Part shown: piece by piece, positions 1 through 8,350 of the stretch
How positions within the stretch are numbered: the stretch's first letter is position 1
Layout: each line of letters opens with the position of its first letter
Assembly (NCBI GenBank): GCA_039822105.1
Contig: JBCBMW010000009.1
Span: 62,001 to 126,000, forward strand
DNA length: 64,000 bases
Direction of reading: 5' to 3'
From: Parvularcula sp039822105
GTDB taxonomy: Bacteria > Pseudomonadota > Alphaproteobacteria > Caulobacterales > Parvularculaceae
Notes under the pieces: model-generated
The model's input: only the letters and a program-made list of their open reading frames with translations
Databases searched by the model: none
Told to the model about the DNA's origin: nothing
Made by a program: the position numbers and the translations under genes

Positions 1-190
1 CTTCTCGCCCCAAACGTGCAGCAAAAACAGGGTCTTCCTGGAGAAAGAGCTCCCAGTGATCGTCCATGATCTGGGCCAGCGCGTCGGAAGCCGGGTTGGC
101 TGCCGGAGCCTCTTCAGCCGGTTGGTCGGAACACGCCGCGAGCGCGAGCACCAGCGCGGCAACGGCGGCAAAGACAAAACGTTTGATCAT
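1..190 (-). CDS. DUF885-type lipoprotein, N-terminal part (runs off left edge)
   Basis: Reading the minus strand from an ATG at 190 gives an open frame to the window edge (63 complete codons). The start is a classic lipoprotein signal: MIKR, a hydrophobic stretch, then LAAC with the lipidated cysteine at residue 20. After an Ala/Pro/Glu linker comes a segment of the form DDHWELFLQEDPVFAARLG. This resembles the opening of DUF885 proteins, exported proteins of unknown enzymatic role with a metallopeptidase-like fold. The family call rests on that one motif. The gene diverges from priA with about 115 bp between them. Confidence 0.6.
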   Translation of the reverse strand, partial: MIKRFVFAAVAALVLALAACSDQPAEEAPAANPASDALAQIMDDHWELFLQEDPVFAARLGRE

Positions 191-306
191 GACCGCTCTT
201 TACCCGATCAGAGCGATCTTTTGCACCAGGGGCCTCCAGCGCTCGCGCAGCTTGTGGGTCCGTGTTAGCTCGCCCGGTCATGAACAGCCCTCTGCCGAAA
301 CCCACC

Positions 307-2490
307 ATGTCAGAGCCGAGCCCGCGGCGGCGCGCCAAGGTGCTGCTGCCGATGCCGGTGGGCGACGGCTATGACTATGAGGTGCCTGAAGGCCTGGTGG
401 TGGAGCCCGGTGATATCGTCACCGTGCCGCTGGGCCCGCGGCAGATGACCGGGGTGATCTGGCACGACGCCCCTGATCCGTCTGTACCCGATGCGAAACT
501 GAAGGCGATCGTGCGCCGCTATGACGTGCCGCCGCTTCCGCCAAAGCTGCTTGATTTCGTCGATTGGGTGGCCCGGTATTACATGGTCAGCCGCGGTGCG
601 GTCTTGCGCATGGTGCTGCGCGGTGAGCAGGGTCTGGCTGATGTCCGGGGGCGGACGGGTTTTCGCAAAGTGTCCGTGCCCGAAGGTCTGAAGCTGACGG
701 AAAAGCGCAAAGCGGTGCTTGATGCAGCTGGCGATCGCGCCCTCACGGCGAAAGATCTGGCTGAGCGAGCCGGCGTCACCGAAGGCGTTGTGCGCGGCCT
801 CGCGCAGGCGGGGGCGCTCGAGCCGGTGATGTTTGATCCGGACCCGCCCTTCTTGGCGCCCGACCCTGATGCACCCGGCCGTGACCTCGATCTTGGTCAG
901 GCTGAGGCTGCGCAGACCTTACGCGACGTTGTTCGCCAAGGGTCTGGCACCGTCCTCATTGATGGCGTGACCGGGTCGGGGAAGACCGAGGTCTATTTGG
1001 AGGCGGTCGCCGAGGCACTGCGTGCTGACCCCTCGGCCCAGGCTCTGGTGCTGCTCCCTGAGATTGCTCTGACTTTGCCGTTTTTGAAACGGCTTGAAGA
1101 ACGCTTTGGCGCGCCGCCAGCGCATTGGCATTCAGATATTTCCTCCGCCCAAAGACGGCGGGTGTGGAAGCGCGTTCTCGATGGCTCATGTCGCCTGGTC
1201 GTCGGTGCACGGTCGGCTTTGTTCTTGCCCTGGCAAAACCTGCGGCTGATCGTGGTCGATGAGGAGCACGACCCTGCGTACAAGCAGCAGGAGGGCATAC
1301 TCTATCACGCGCGGGACATGGCCGTGGCGATGGGCGCGCAGCAGCGGTTCCCGGTCATCTTGGCTTCTGCGACCCCGTCGCTTGAAACCGTGCTCAACGT
1401 CGAGGAAGGCAAATACCAGAGCGTGCGCCTCAAAAGCCGGTTTGGCCCTGCGGTCATGCCGGATATCGACGTCCTGGACTTGCGCGACACGCCGCCCGAG
1501 CAAGGGATGTGGATCGCTGATCCCGCGGTTGCGGCAATCAACGCGACCTTGGAGAAAGGTCAGCAGGCGCTCCTTTATTTGAACCGTCGTGGCTATGCGC
1601 CGGTGACGATCTGCCGGCGCTGCGGAGAGCGGATGACCGCGCCGGATAGTGACACGTGGCTTGTGGAACATCGGTACACGGGACGTCTTGTCTGCCACCA
1701 GACCGGGTTTTCGATGCCAAAGCCTGACACCTGCCCATCCTGCGGAGCAAAGGACTCCCTTGCGGCCTGTGGCCCCGGGGTGGAGCGTGTGGCAGAGGAG
1801 GCGAAGACCCGTTGGCCCGATGCGGATGTGGAGGTCTTCTCGTCCGACACGATCGAAAGCCCCATCGCTGCGAAAGCGCTCCTTGAGCGGATGACCTCCG
1901 GTGAGATTGATATCTTGGTGGCGACCCAGGCCGCCGCCAAGGGTCACAACTTCCCTCAGCTGACCTTGGTCGTTGGCGTGGATGCGGATCTTGGCCTCGC
2001 TGGCGGTGACCTCCGCGCGTCTGAGCGGACCTACCAGGTGCTGACCCAGGTGGCAGGGCGTGCCGGCCGGAGCGCGGCGAAAGGCCGGGTCCTGCTCCAG
2101 TCTTACCAGCCGGAGCACCGGGTGACCGAAGCGCTCGCGAGCGGAGACAGGGACGCCTTTTTTGGTATGGAGCTGGAGTGTCGCGAAGAGATTGGCCTGC
2201 CGCCCCATGGCCGGCTTGCGGGCCTCATCCTCTCTGGCAAAGACGAGCAGAAACTGAACGCTGAGGCCCGGGCCTTGGCGCAGGTCATTCCGCAGGCAGA
2301 AGGTATTGAGGCTTGGGGGCCCGCCCCCGCGCCGTTTTACCGTTTGCGCGGGGTCTACCGCGTCCGGTTTTTGGTGAAAGCGGCGCGGGGCCGCTCTCTC
2401 CAGGCGTTCACTTCCGATTGGCTGTCCCGGGTCAAAGCCACCAGCGCCGTAAGGCGCGTCGTCGACATTGACCCCTACAGCTTCGTCTAG
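307..2490 (+). CDS. priA: Primosomal replication-restart helicase PriA
   Basis: 3'-to-5' superfamily-2 helicase that reloads the replisome at stalled forks. An N-terminal DNA-binding domain (LLPMPVGDGYDYEVP) is followed by Walker A (GVTGSGKTEVY), the DEEH Walker B motif, a cysteine-rich insertion, and helicase motifs ending in QVAGRAGRS. With the ATG at 307 the protein is 727 aa and its cysteines fall on E. coli numbering: C436, C439, C463, C476 and C479 are present, but residues 445, 448 and 466 are Ala, Ser and Thr. In-frame starts at 262 (GTG) and 280 (ATG) are possible; none has a clear Shine-Dalgarno. It converges on the thiolase gene with a 3-bp gap. Confidence 0.95.
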   Translation: MSEPSPRRRAKVLLPMPVGDGYDYEVPEGLVVEPGDIVTVPLGPRQMTGVIWHDAPDPSVPDAKLKAIVRRYDVPPLPPKLLDFVDWVARYYMVSRGAVLRMVLRGEQGLADVRGRTGFRKVSVPEGLKLTEKRKAVLDAAGDRALTAKDLAERAGVTEGVVRGLAQAGALEPVMFDPDPPFLAPDPDAPGRDLDLGQAEAAQTLRDVVRQGSGTVLIDGVTGSGKTEVYLEAVAEALRADPSAQALVLLPEIALTLPFLKRLEERFGAPPAHWHSDISSAQRRRVWKRVLDGSCRLVVGARSALFLPWQNLRLIVVDEEHDPAYKQQEGILYHARDMAVAMGAQQRFPVILASATPSLETVLNVEEGKYQSVRLKSRFGPAVMPDIDVLDLRDTPPEQGMWIADPAVAAINATLEKGQQALLYLNRRGYAPVTICRRCGERMTAPDSDTWLVEHRYTGRLVCHQTGFSMPKPDTCPSCGAKDSLAACGPGVERVAEEAKTRWPDADVEVFSSDTIESPIAAKALLERMTSGEIDILVATQAAAKGHNFPQLTLVVGVDADLGLAGGDLRASERTYQVLTQVAGRAGRSAAKGRVLLQSYQPEHRVTEALASGDRDAFFGMELECREEIGLPPHGRLAGLILSGKDEQKLNAEARALAQVIPQAEGIEAWGPAPAPFYRLRGVYRVRFLVKAARGRSLQAFTSDWLSRVKATSAVRRVVDIDPYSFV

Positions 2491-2493
2491 CTG

Positions 2494-3687
2494 CTAGCTT
2501 AGAAGCTCAACGGACACGGCGGTTGCTTCGCCGCCGCCGATGCAGATGCCTGCTGCGCCGCGTTTGTGACCACGATAGCGCAGAGCATTGACCAAGCTTC
2601 CGATGATCCGTGTGCCGCTTGCGCCGATGGGATGGCCGAGAGCGCAGGCGCCGCCATGGACGTTCATCCGGTCGTGCTCAATGCCGAGCTCTTCCATCGC
2701 CGCGAGGGGGACGACGGCGAAGGCCTCGTTCACCTCGAAGAGGTCGTAGTCGGACTGGCGCGAGCCTTCCGCATCGAAGAGCTTTTGCAACGCGCCGACT
2801 GGCGCTGTCGTGAACCACGCGGGCTCTTGCGCGTGGCTGGTCATGGCGGTCAGTTTCGCGAGGGCGTTGATGCCACGCTTGTCCGCTTCGCTCTTCCGCA
2901 TCAGGACGATTGCCGCTGCGCCGTCAGAGATCGAGCTGGCGTTGGCCGCTGTCACTGTACCGCCGTCGCGGCGGAAGGCGGGTTTGAGGTGCGGGATCTT
3001 TTCGGGCTTTGCGGTGAAGGGCTGCTCGTCCTTCTCGATCACGATGGTCCCGGTTTTGGTCTCGAGATTGACGTGCACGATCTCGTTCGCAAACGCCTCT
3101 TCTGATGCGGCGATAGCTCGGTCGAGGCTCGCGATAGCGTACTCGTCCTGGGTCTCGCGGCTGAATGCGTATTTATCCGCACACAGCTCTGCAAAGGTTC
3201 CCATGAGACCGCCCTCATAGGCGTCTTCGAGACCATCGAGGAACATGTGGTCCATCACCTGGCCATGCCCCATGCGGTAGCCGGACCGGGCCTTGGGCAA
3301 GAGGTAGGGGGCGTTGGTCATCGACTCCATGCCGCCAGCGACGCCGATCGTGACCGAGCCCGCGGCGATCGCTTGGGCCATCATCATCACGGTCTTCATG
3401 CCCGAGCCGCACATCTTGTTGACGGTCGTGCACGGAACAGATGTTGGAAGTCCCGCATGGATGGCCGCCTGGCGCGCGGGCGCCTGACCCTGGCCCGCTG
3501 GCAAGACGCAGCCCATCAGGACCTCGTCAACGTCGTCAGGGGTGACCCCTGCGCGGTTGATCGCGCCTTTGACGGCGATGGCGCCGATATGCGGCGCGGT
3601 GAGGCTTGCGAGTTCGCCTTGCAAACCGCCCATCGGTGTGCGGGCGAGGGACGCAACGACAATCGGATCATCTTGAGGGAGCAGCAT
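2494..3687 (-). CDS. Acetyl-CoA C-acetyltransferase (thiolase)
   Basis: Condenses or cleaves acetyl-CoA/acetoacetyl-CoA (beta-ketothiolase, degradative or PHB-type). At 397 aa it is the normal length. Visible motifs are the acylated-cysteine loop NKMCGSGMK, the C-terminal histidine segment GGACALGHPIGASG, and the second catalytic cysteine in GICIGGGEA. A GGAGG ribosome-binding site lies just upstream of the ATG at 3687. No PHB synthase or reductase is in the window, so whether this is PhaA or AtoB in function cannot be decided. It is last in a minus-strand run and meets priA tail to tail. Confidence 0.93.
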   Translation of the reverse strand: MLLPQDDPIVVASLARTPMGGLQGELASLTAPHIGAIAVKGAINRAGVTPDDVDEVLMGCVLPAGQGQAPARQAAIHAGLPTSVPCTTVNKMCGSGMKTVMMMAQAIAAGSVTIGVAGGMESMTNAPYLLPKARSGYRMGHGQVMDHMFLDGLEDAYEGGLMGTFAELCADKYAFSRETQDEYAIASLDRAIAASEEAFANEIVHVNLETKTGTIVIEKDEQPFTAKPEKIPHLKPAFRRDGGTVTAANASSISDGAAAIVLMRKSEADKRGINALAKLTAMTSHAQEPAWFTTAPVGALQKLFDAEGSRQSDYDLFEVNEAFAVVPLAAMEELGIEHDRMNVHGGACALGHPIGASGTRIIGSLVNALRYRGHKRGAAGICIGGGEATAVSVELLS

Positions 3688-3740
3688 CGGAACCTCCGCG
3701 TGGTGTCACGATGTGCGTTAGCGCCAACGTCGCCTGATGG

Positions 3741-3923
3741 TCACCCGCCGAGGCGGTCAGATGGATCCTTGCGTGGGCGCGCAGCGAGCATGACGGCCAG
3801 TCCCATGACGATGATGAGCATCCAACTCGGCCCACTAGCAGCTGTTTCCGCCACCACGATCGTGGTCTCTGCTGCGGTGGGCGTCTGGGCCTGGCTGCTA
3901 TCCGCGAGGATCATGCCGGCCAT
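3741..3923 (-). CDS. Possible small single-pass membrane protein
   Basis: A 60-aa frame fits the gap between moeB/thiF and the thiolase on the same strand. It has an Ala/Thr-rich N-terminal half, then one hydrophobic segment (PSWMLIIVMGLAVMLAA) followed at once by a basic PRK tail. This layout loosely recalls C-terminal sorting or anchor tails, but there is no PEP motif and no exosortase nearby. No good ribosome-binding site precedes the ATG at 3923; a TTG lies at 3935. I do not recognise a family, and it may not be a gene. Confidence 0.35.
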   Translation of the reverse strand: MAGMILADSSQAQTPTAAETTIVVAETAASGPSWMLIIVMGLAVMLAARPRKDPSDRLGG

Positions 3924-4001
3924 TGTGCACCGCAACAGAAGCGAAGAAAAGAGGCAACCTCCCGTTAACCGTGTAAAGTGGTGGGTGAAATTTCTGTAAG
4001 G

Positions 4002-4742
4002 TTAGTGTTGGGGAGTTCCGCAGATGGCGCAGTGAGGGTCTCGGGCCATCGCGACCCGGCGGATGGTGCCATCGCGACCGTTATAGATCAGCAGCTGTCC
4101 CACAAGTGTTGGTTCGATGTTACAGAGAAACTTGATCGCTTCACCCGCCGCGAGACTGCCCACCAGGCCCACCACAGGCCCCATCACACCGTCGCGGTCA
4201 CAAAGACCATCTTCTTCGGCTTCCGGCGGCACCAAGCAGGCATAGCAGGGAGCGTTCTCCTGACCCGGACGAAAAAGCGCGACCTGTCCCTCAAAGCGGG
4301 ATGCTGCGGAGGAAAGGAGCGGCACGCGTTCAGACAAGCACGCGCGGTTGATGACGTGGCGCGCCGCAATCCGGTCGACGCCTTCAATGACCAGGTCACG
4401 CCCGCGGACAAGACCTTGGGCGTTGTCTTCGGCGATCATGCTGGTGATCGCGGTGACTTCGATCTCGCTGTTGAGGCTTTTGAGGCGCCGGGCGGCCGCC
4501 TCGGCCTTCAGATCGCCAATATCATCTTCAGTATAAAGAATTTGGCGCTGAAGGTTGGAAAGCTCGACGCGGTCGCCATCGCAGACCGTGATGCTGCCAA
4601 CACCAGCAGCGGCGAGATAACTCAAGATCGGGCAGCCAAGTCCCCCGGCACCGACCACCAAGACGTTAGCGCCCGCAAGTTTCTGCTGACCCTGGCCGCC
4701 GATCTCCGGGAGGAGGAGGTGATGTTTGTGGCGCGGCGCCAC
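4002..4742 (-). CDS. ThiF/MoeB/HesA-family adenylyltransferase
   Basis: An E1-like enzyme that adenylates the C-terminus of a ubiquitin-like sulfur carrier (MoaD or ThiS), for molybdopterin or thiamine synthesis. It shows the ATP-binding loop VVGAGGLGCP, the DGDRVELSNLQRQ motif with the substrate aspartate and arginine, a cysteine in LCDRDGVMGP, and zinc pairs CYAC and CAIC. At 246 aa it has no C-terminal rhodanese domain, as in E. coli MoeB. The start is GTG at 4742, 6 bp after the dut stop. No molybdopterin or thiamine gene lies nearby to identify the partner. Confidence 0.88.
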   Translation of the reverse strand: MAPRHKHHLLLPEIGGQGQQKLAGANVLVVGAGGLGCPILSYLAAAGVGSITVCDGDRVELSNLQRQILYTEDDIGDLKAEAAARRLKSLNSEIEVTAITSMIAEDNAQGLVRGRDLVIEGVDRIAARHVINRACLSERVPLLSSAASRFEGQVALFRPGQENAPCYACLVPPEAEEDGLCDRDGVMGPVVGLVGSLAAGEAIKFLCNIEPTLVGQLLIYNGRDGTIRRVAMARDPHCAICGTPQH

Positions 4743-4748
4743 GGTGTG

Positions 4749-5198
4749 TCAGGACCCAGTGGAGCCGAAACCGCCTTCACCGCGCAGGGTCTCAGGAAGC
4801 TCGTCCGCCGTTTGGAAATCGGCGCGGATATAGGGCGCGATCACCATTTGGGCGATCCGCATGCCGCGTTCGATGGTGAAGGGCTCTTGCCCCAAATTGA
4901 TCAGCACCACGCGCACCTCACCGCGATAGTCGCAATCAACGGTGCCCGGTGAGTTGACCACGGTTACGGCATGCTTGGCGGCGAGGCCTGAACGCGGGCG
5001 GATCTGGGCTTCTGTTCCCAGGGGCAGGGCGATTTGCAGCCCGGTGGGGATCATCGCTTTCTCGCCCGGCGCGAGGGTGACTGGCTCACTCTCTGGGAGA
5101 GCCGCGACAAGATCAGCGCCCGCCGCGCCCTCGGTCTTATACTCCGGAAGCGGAAGGCCGTCGGCGTGGGGAAGGGCTTTCAAGAGAACTTGGGTCAT
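4749..5198 (-). CDS. dut: dUTP diphosphatase
   Basis: Hydrolyses dUTP to dUMP and pyrophosphate, keeping uracil out of DNA and feeding dTMP synthesis. All trimeric dUTPase motifs are visible: IRPRSGLA, GTVDCDYRGE with the catalytic aspartate, RIAQMVIAP, and the C-terminal glycine-rich arm RGEGGFGSTGS. Length is 149 aa. The ATG at 5198 overlaps the folC stop in an ATGA arrangement, indicating translational coupling; an in-frame upstream start at 5210 is less likely. Confidence 0.95.
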   Translation of the reverse strand: MTQVLLKALPHADGLPLPEYKTEGAAGADLVAALPESEPVTLAPGEKAMIPTGLQIALPLGTEAQIRPRSGLAAKHAVTVVNSPGTVDCDYRGEVRVVLINLGQEPFTIERGMRIAQMVIAPYIRADFQTADELPETLRGEGGFGSTGS

Positions 5199-6550
5199 CC
5201 GGCGGTCCATCCTGCTGGTTGCCCGTTCTTTTCCAGCGCCTCGGCGGCCAAGTAAAGGGAGCCGCAGATGAGGACTCGCGGTGTTCCCTCGCCCGAGCGG
5301 CCAAACGCGCTGACGGCGTGCTCCAGCGCGGCGTCAAGGCTTGTCATGGCACGGGCCGGCAAGCCAGCGGTTTGGGCTTCCTCGGCCAGGGTTTCGGGGT
5401 CATAGGCGATCGGACGACCGAAGGGCACGGTGAGGACAGCGGAAGCGAGATCTGCAAAGGGCTTCAAAAACCCAACGGGGTCTTTGTTCTTCCCGATACC
5501 GACAATCAGAACGAGGGGTCGAGGACTTCTTTCCTCAAGGTCAGCCATCGTGCGTGCAAGGACATTGGCCGCATGGGGATTGTGCCCACCATCGAGCCAG
5601 AGCTCGCCTGGATCACCAGCGTGGCGCGTGACGATCGAGGTCAGAGGGCCCGGCTTCATCCGTTCAAGCCGGGCTGGCCACTCTGCCGCTTCGATCCCCA
5701 TAGAGATGAAGTCGTCATCGGGCTCGAGGCCTGAGGCCTTCAGCGCTGCGACGGCAAGGCCTGCATTGTCGATCTGATGGGAGCCATGAAGGCGCGGGAG
5801 CTTAAGGTCCGACAGCCCGTTCTCATCCTCATAGGTGAAGCCGCTGCCCTCACGGGACAGCTGCCAGTCCTCGCCGAGAATATGTTGGTCAGCACCAAGA
5901 GCAAGAGCGCGGTTGCGCAAGACCTCCAGCGCCTCTGGCCTTTGGGCGCCTGTCACCATCACGCTGCTCTCTTTGATGATGCCAGCCTTTTCAAAGGCGA
6001 TCTCAGCGATGGTCTCACCCAGCCAGTCCATGTGATCCATGCCGAGGGGGGTGATGACAGCGGCGCGTGGGTCGGGCACGACGTTGGTGGCATCGAGCCT
6101 GCCGCCAAGACCCGTCTCAAGGAGCACGGCATCGCCCGGCGTCTCTGCAAAGGCGAGAAACGCAGCAGCGGTGGCGGCTTCAAAATACGTGAGCGGAAGG
6201 TCTCCCGCCGCGGCTTCGCATCGGCCCAGCACCTGGGCGAGCTGTTCATCACCGATCTGTTCGCCAGCCACCACGATCCGTTCGTTGAACCGCAGGAGGT
6301 GGGGGGAGGTGTAGGTATGAACCCTCAGGCCAGCCGCCGCGAGGATCGTCCGCATAAAGGCGACCGTGGAGCCTTTGCCGTTCGTTCCTGCCACATGAAT
6401 AACAGGCGGCAAGGACAGGTGGGGGTCGCCCAGGCGTTGGAGCGCATCTTTGATGCGCTCAAGGCCCAGGTTGATCGTCGCCGGTGAGGCCTGCTCAAAC
6501 CGGGTGAGGAGCCGCTCGACCTCTGCCTTGGCCGCAGGCGTTGTGGTCAT
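5195..6550 (-). CDS. folC: Bifunctional folylpolyglutamate synthase / dihydrofolate synthase
   Basis: Adds glutamate to dihydropteroate and then to reduced folates. It has the ATP-binding loop VAGTNGKGS, the family signature LETGLGGRLDATN, and a mid-protein GGHNPHAA typical of Mur-ligase-like enzymes. Length is 451 aa. The ATG follows the accD stop with no spacing and the end overlaps dut by 4 bp, so accD-folC-dut look like one transcript. Confidence 0.95.
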   Translation of the reverse strand: MTTTPAAKAEVERLLTRFEQASPATINLGLERIKDALQRLGDPHLSLPPVIHVAGTNGKGSTVAFMRTILAAAGLRVHTYTSPHLLRFNERIVVAGEQIGDEQLAQVLGRCEAAAGDLPLTYFEAATAAAFLAFAETPGDAVLLETGLGGRLDATNVVPDPRAAVITPLGMDHMDWLGETIAEIAFEKAGIIKESSVMVTGAQRPEALEVLRNRALALGADQHILGEDWQLSREGSGFTYEDENGLSDLKLPRLHGSHQIDNAGLAVAALKASGLEPDDDFISMGIEAAEWPARLERMKPGPLTSIVTRHAGDPGELWLDGGHNPHAANVLARTMADLEERSPRPLVLIVGIGKNKDPVGFLKPFADLASAVLTVPFGRPIAYDPETLAEEAQTAGLPARAMTSLDAALEHAVSAFGRSGEGTPRVLICGSLYLAAEALEKNGQPAGWTAG

Positions 6551-7489
6551 TTACTCGGCAGCCTCGGGCAGTTCGACTGGCTGAACTGGTGCGTCGTTGG
6601 CTGGCTCCATGGGCGCAGGGATCTCGTCTTCGATCGCGGCGCGAGGCGGCATCAGCACACTGAGGATCTTGCCAAGCTCACTCGCCATATCCTGACGATT
6701 GACAACCCGGTCGATCATGCCCTTGTCGAGGAGATACTCTGCCCGCTGGAAATCTTCAGGCAGTTTCTCGCGGATGGTCTGTTCGATCACCCGTGGACCG
6801 GCAAAACCGATCAACGCGCCTGGCTCGGCCACATGGACATCGCCCAGCATTGCGTAGCTCGCTGTCACGCCGCCAGTGGTCGGGTTGGTCAGCACAACGA
6901 TGTAAGGAAGCCCCGCTTCCCTCACCATCTGCACCGCGATGGTCGAACGCGGCATCTGCATCAGGGATAGAATGCCTTCCTGCATGCGCGCGCCGCCCGA
7001 TGCGGTGACAACGATCAACGCCGCACGGCTTGTGATCGCGCGCTGAGCAGCAGTCAGCAGGCCCTCGCCAATGGCTGCGCCCATGGAGCCGCCCATGAAA
7101 GCGAAGTTCTGGACCGCAACGACCACTGGGCGTGCGCCCAGCTCACCGGCACCCACGACCAAAGCATCGCGCTCACCGGTTTTCTTCCGGTAGTCGCGCA
7201 GGCGGTCAGGGTAGCGTTTGGTGTCTTTGAACTTGAGGGGATCGTCCGCCGTTTCCGGCAGCTCAACACGCTCCCAGCTCTCCCCGAGCAAATGCCCAAG
7301 GCGGGCAGCGGGTGCGATCGGCATGTGGTGGCCACAGCTTGGGCAGACATACTGGTCCTGCTCGAGCTCGCGGTTGAAGGTCATCTGCTCACACTTGGGG
7401 CAGCGCGTCCAAAGGGTGTCCGTCTGGTCGTCCTGCTGCCGGAAGATCTTTTTGATCCCCGGAGGCATATTGTCCGAAAGCCAGTTCAT
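6551..7489 (-). CDS. accD: Acetyl-CoA carboxylase carboxyltransferase beta subunit
   Basis: Works with AccA to transfer CO2 from carboxybiotin to acetyl-CoA, the first step of fatty acid synthesis. The N-terminal four-cysteine zinc ribbon (CPKC and CPSC) is followed by the crotonase-like core with TASGGARMQEG. Length is 312 aa, with a Pro/Glu-rich C-terminal tail. A GGAGA ribosome-binding site precedes the ATG. It lies 30 bp after trpA, the usual alphaproteobacterial trpA-accD-folC order. Confidence 0.96.
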   Translation of the reverse strand: MNWLSDNMPPGIKKIFRQQDDQTDTLWTRCPKCEQMTFNRELEQDQYVCPSCGHHMPIAPAARLGHLLGESWERVELPETADDPLKFKDTKRYPDRLRDYRKKTGERDALVVGAGELGARPVVVAVQNFAFMGGSMGAAIGEGLLTAAQRAITSRAALIVVTASGGARMQEGILSLMQMPRSTIAVQMVREAGLPYIVVLTNPTTGGVTASYAMLGDVHVAEPGALIGFAGPRVIEQTIREKLPEDFQRAEYLLDKGMIDRVVNRQDMASELGKILSVLMPPRAAIEDEIPAPMEPANDAPVQPVELPEAAE

Positions 7490-7519
7490 GTCGTCTCCAT
7501 ACCGGGCTCATGCCCCCGG

Positions 7520-8308
7520 CTAGTTAGGCCCGTGCACGCCTTCGGCGATGGTTCGCGTCAGAGAGAGGGCACTGTCCACCCCATCTACCGCAAGCGCTTT
7601 AACGATGGCTGAGCCGACGACCACTGCGTCGGCATGTTCAGCGGCTGATTTGGCAGATGCGGCGTCCTTGATGCCGAACCCGGCGGCAATGGGCAAGGTG
7701 GTTTGGGTACGCAACGCCTTGATTGCGGTCGCCAAAGTGCCCGCGTCCGACGACCTGTCACCGGTGACGCCCGCAACGGCCACATAATAGAGAAAGCCTG
7801 AGGCCCGTTCGATCACTTTGGGGAGCCTTTTGGCGTCGGTGGTAGGGGTGGCGAGGCGAATGACGTCGAGGCCCGCCGTTTTGGCTTGCGAATCAAGGGT
7901 TTCGGACTCTTCTGGCGGCAGGTCCACAAGGATCAGCCCATCGGCGCCTGCGGCCACGGCATCTGCGGCAAAGCTCTCGCCATGTTGGAGAACGGGATTG
8001 GCGTAGCCCATGAGAACGATGGGCGTCTCATGCCCAGCGGCGCGGAAGCGCTCGACCATCTCCAGCGTCATCTTGAGCGTCTGGCCGCCATCAAGGGCGC
8101 GCTGCCCCGCCTCGGCGATAATCGGACCATCCGCCATGGGATCCGTGAAGGGAAAGCCGATCTCGATGATGTCCGCGCCCGCCTCAGGGAGGGCATGCAG
8201 AAGCTTCTCCGAAGTGGCGAGGTCGGGGTCTCCGGCCATGATGAAGGGGACAAAGGCGGTGCGCCCCTCTGCCTTCAGCCGGTCAAATGTCGATGTCAGT
8301 CTGCTCAC
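7520..8308 (-). CDS. trpA: Tryptophan synthase alpha subunit
   Basis: Cleaves indole-3-glycerol phosphate to indole, which is channelled to TrpB. The catalytic glutamate region EIGFPFTDPMADGP, the aspartate in LVDLPPEE, and the phosphate-binding GFGIKD and VVGSAIV segments are all present. The protein is 262 aa with a GTG start. It is separated from trpB by the 2.4-kb metalloprotease gene and further genes, which is unusual because trpB and trpA are normally adjacent and coupled. Confidence 0.96.
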   Translation of the reverse strand: MSRLTSTFDRLKAEGRTAFVPFIMAGDPDLATSEKLLHALPEAGADIIEIGFPFTDPMADGPIIAEAGQRALDGGQTLKMTLEMVERFRAAGHETPIVLMGYANPVLQHGESFAADAVAAGADGLILVDLPPEESETLDSQAKTAGLDVIRLATPTTDAKRLPKVIERASGFLYYVAVAGVTGDRSSDAGTLATAIKALRTQTTLPIAAGFGIKDAASAKSAAEHADAVVVGSAIVKALAVDGVDSALSLTRTIAEGVHGPN

Positions 8309-8350
8309 CGGCGGGTGGTGCCGCGTGGGCGAGCGCCGCGCAAGGGGTGA

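Noticed and set aside
3741..3923. PEP-CTERM/exosortase substrate interpretation of the 60-aa ORF
   Set aside because: There is a hydrophobic segment followed by basic residues but no PEP motif and no exosortase gene in the window.
3978..4952. 324-codon open frame antisense to moeB and dut
   Set aside because: It spans two well-defined genes on the other strand; no motifs or start signal.
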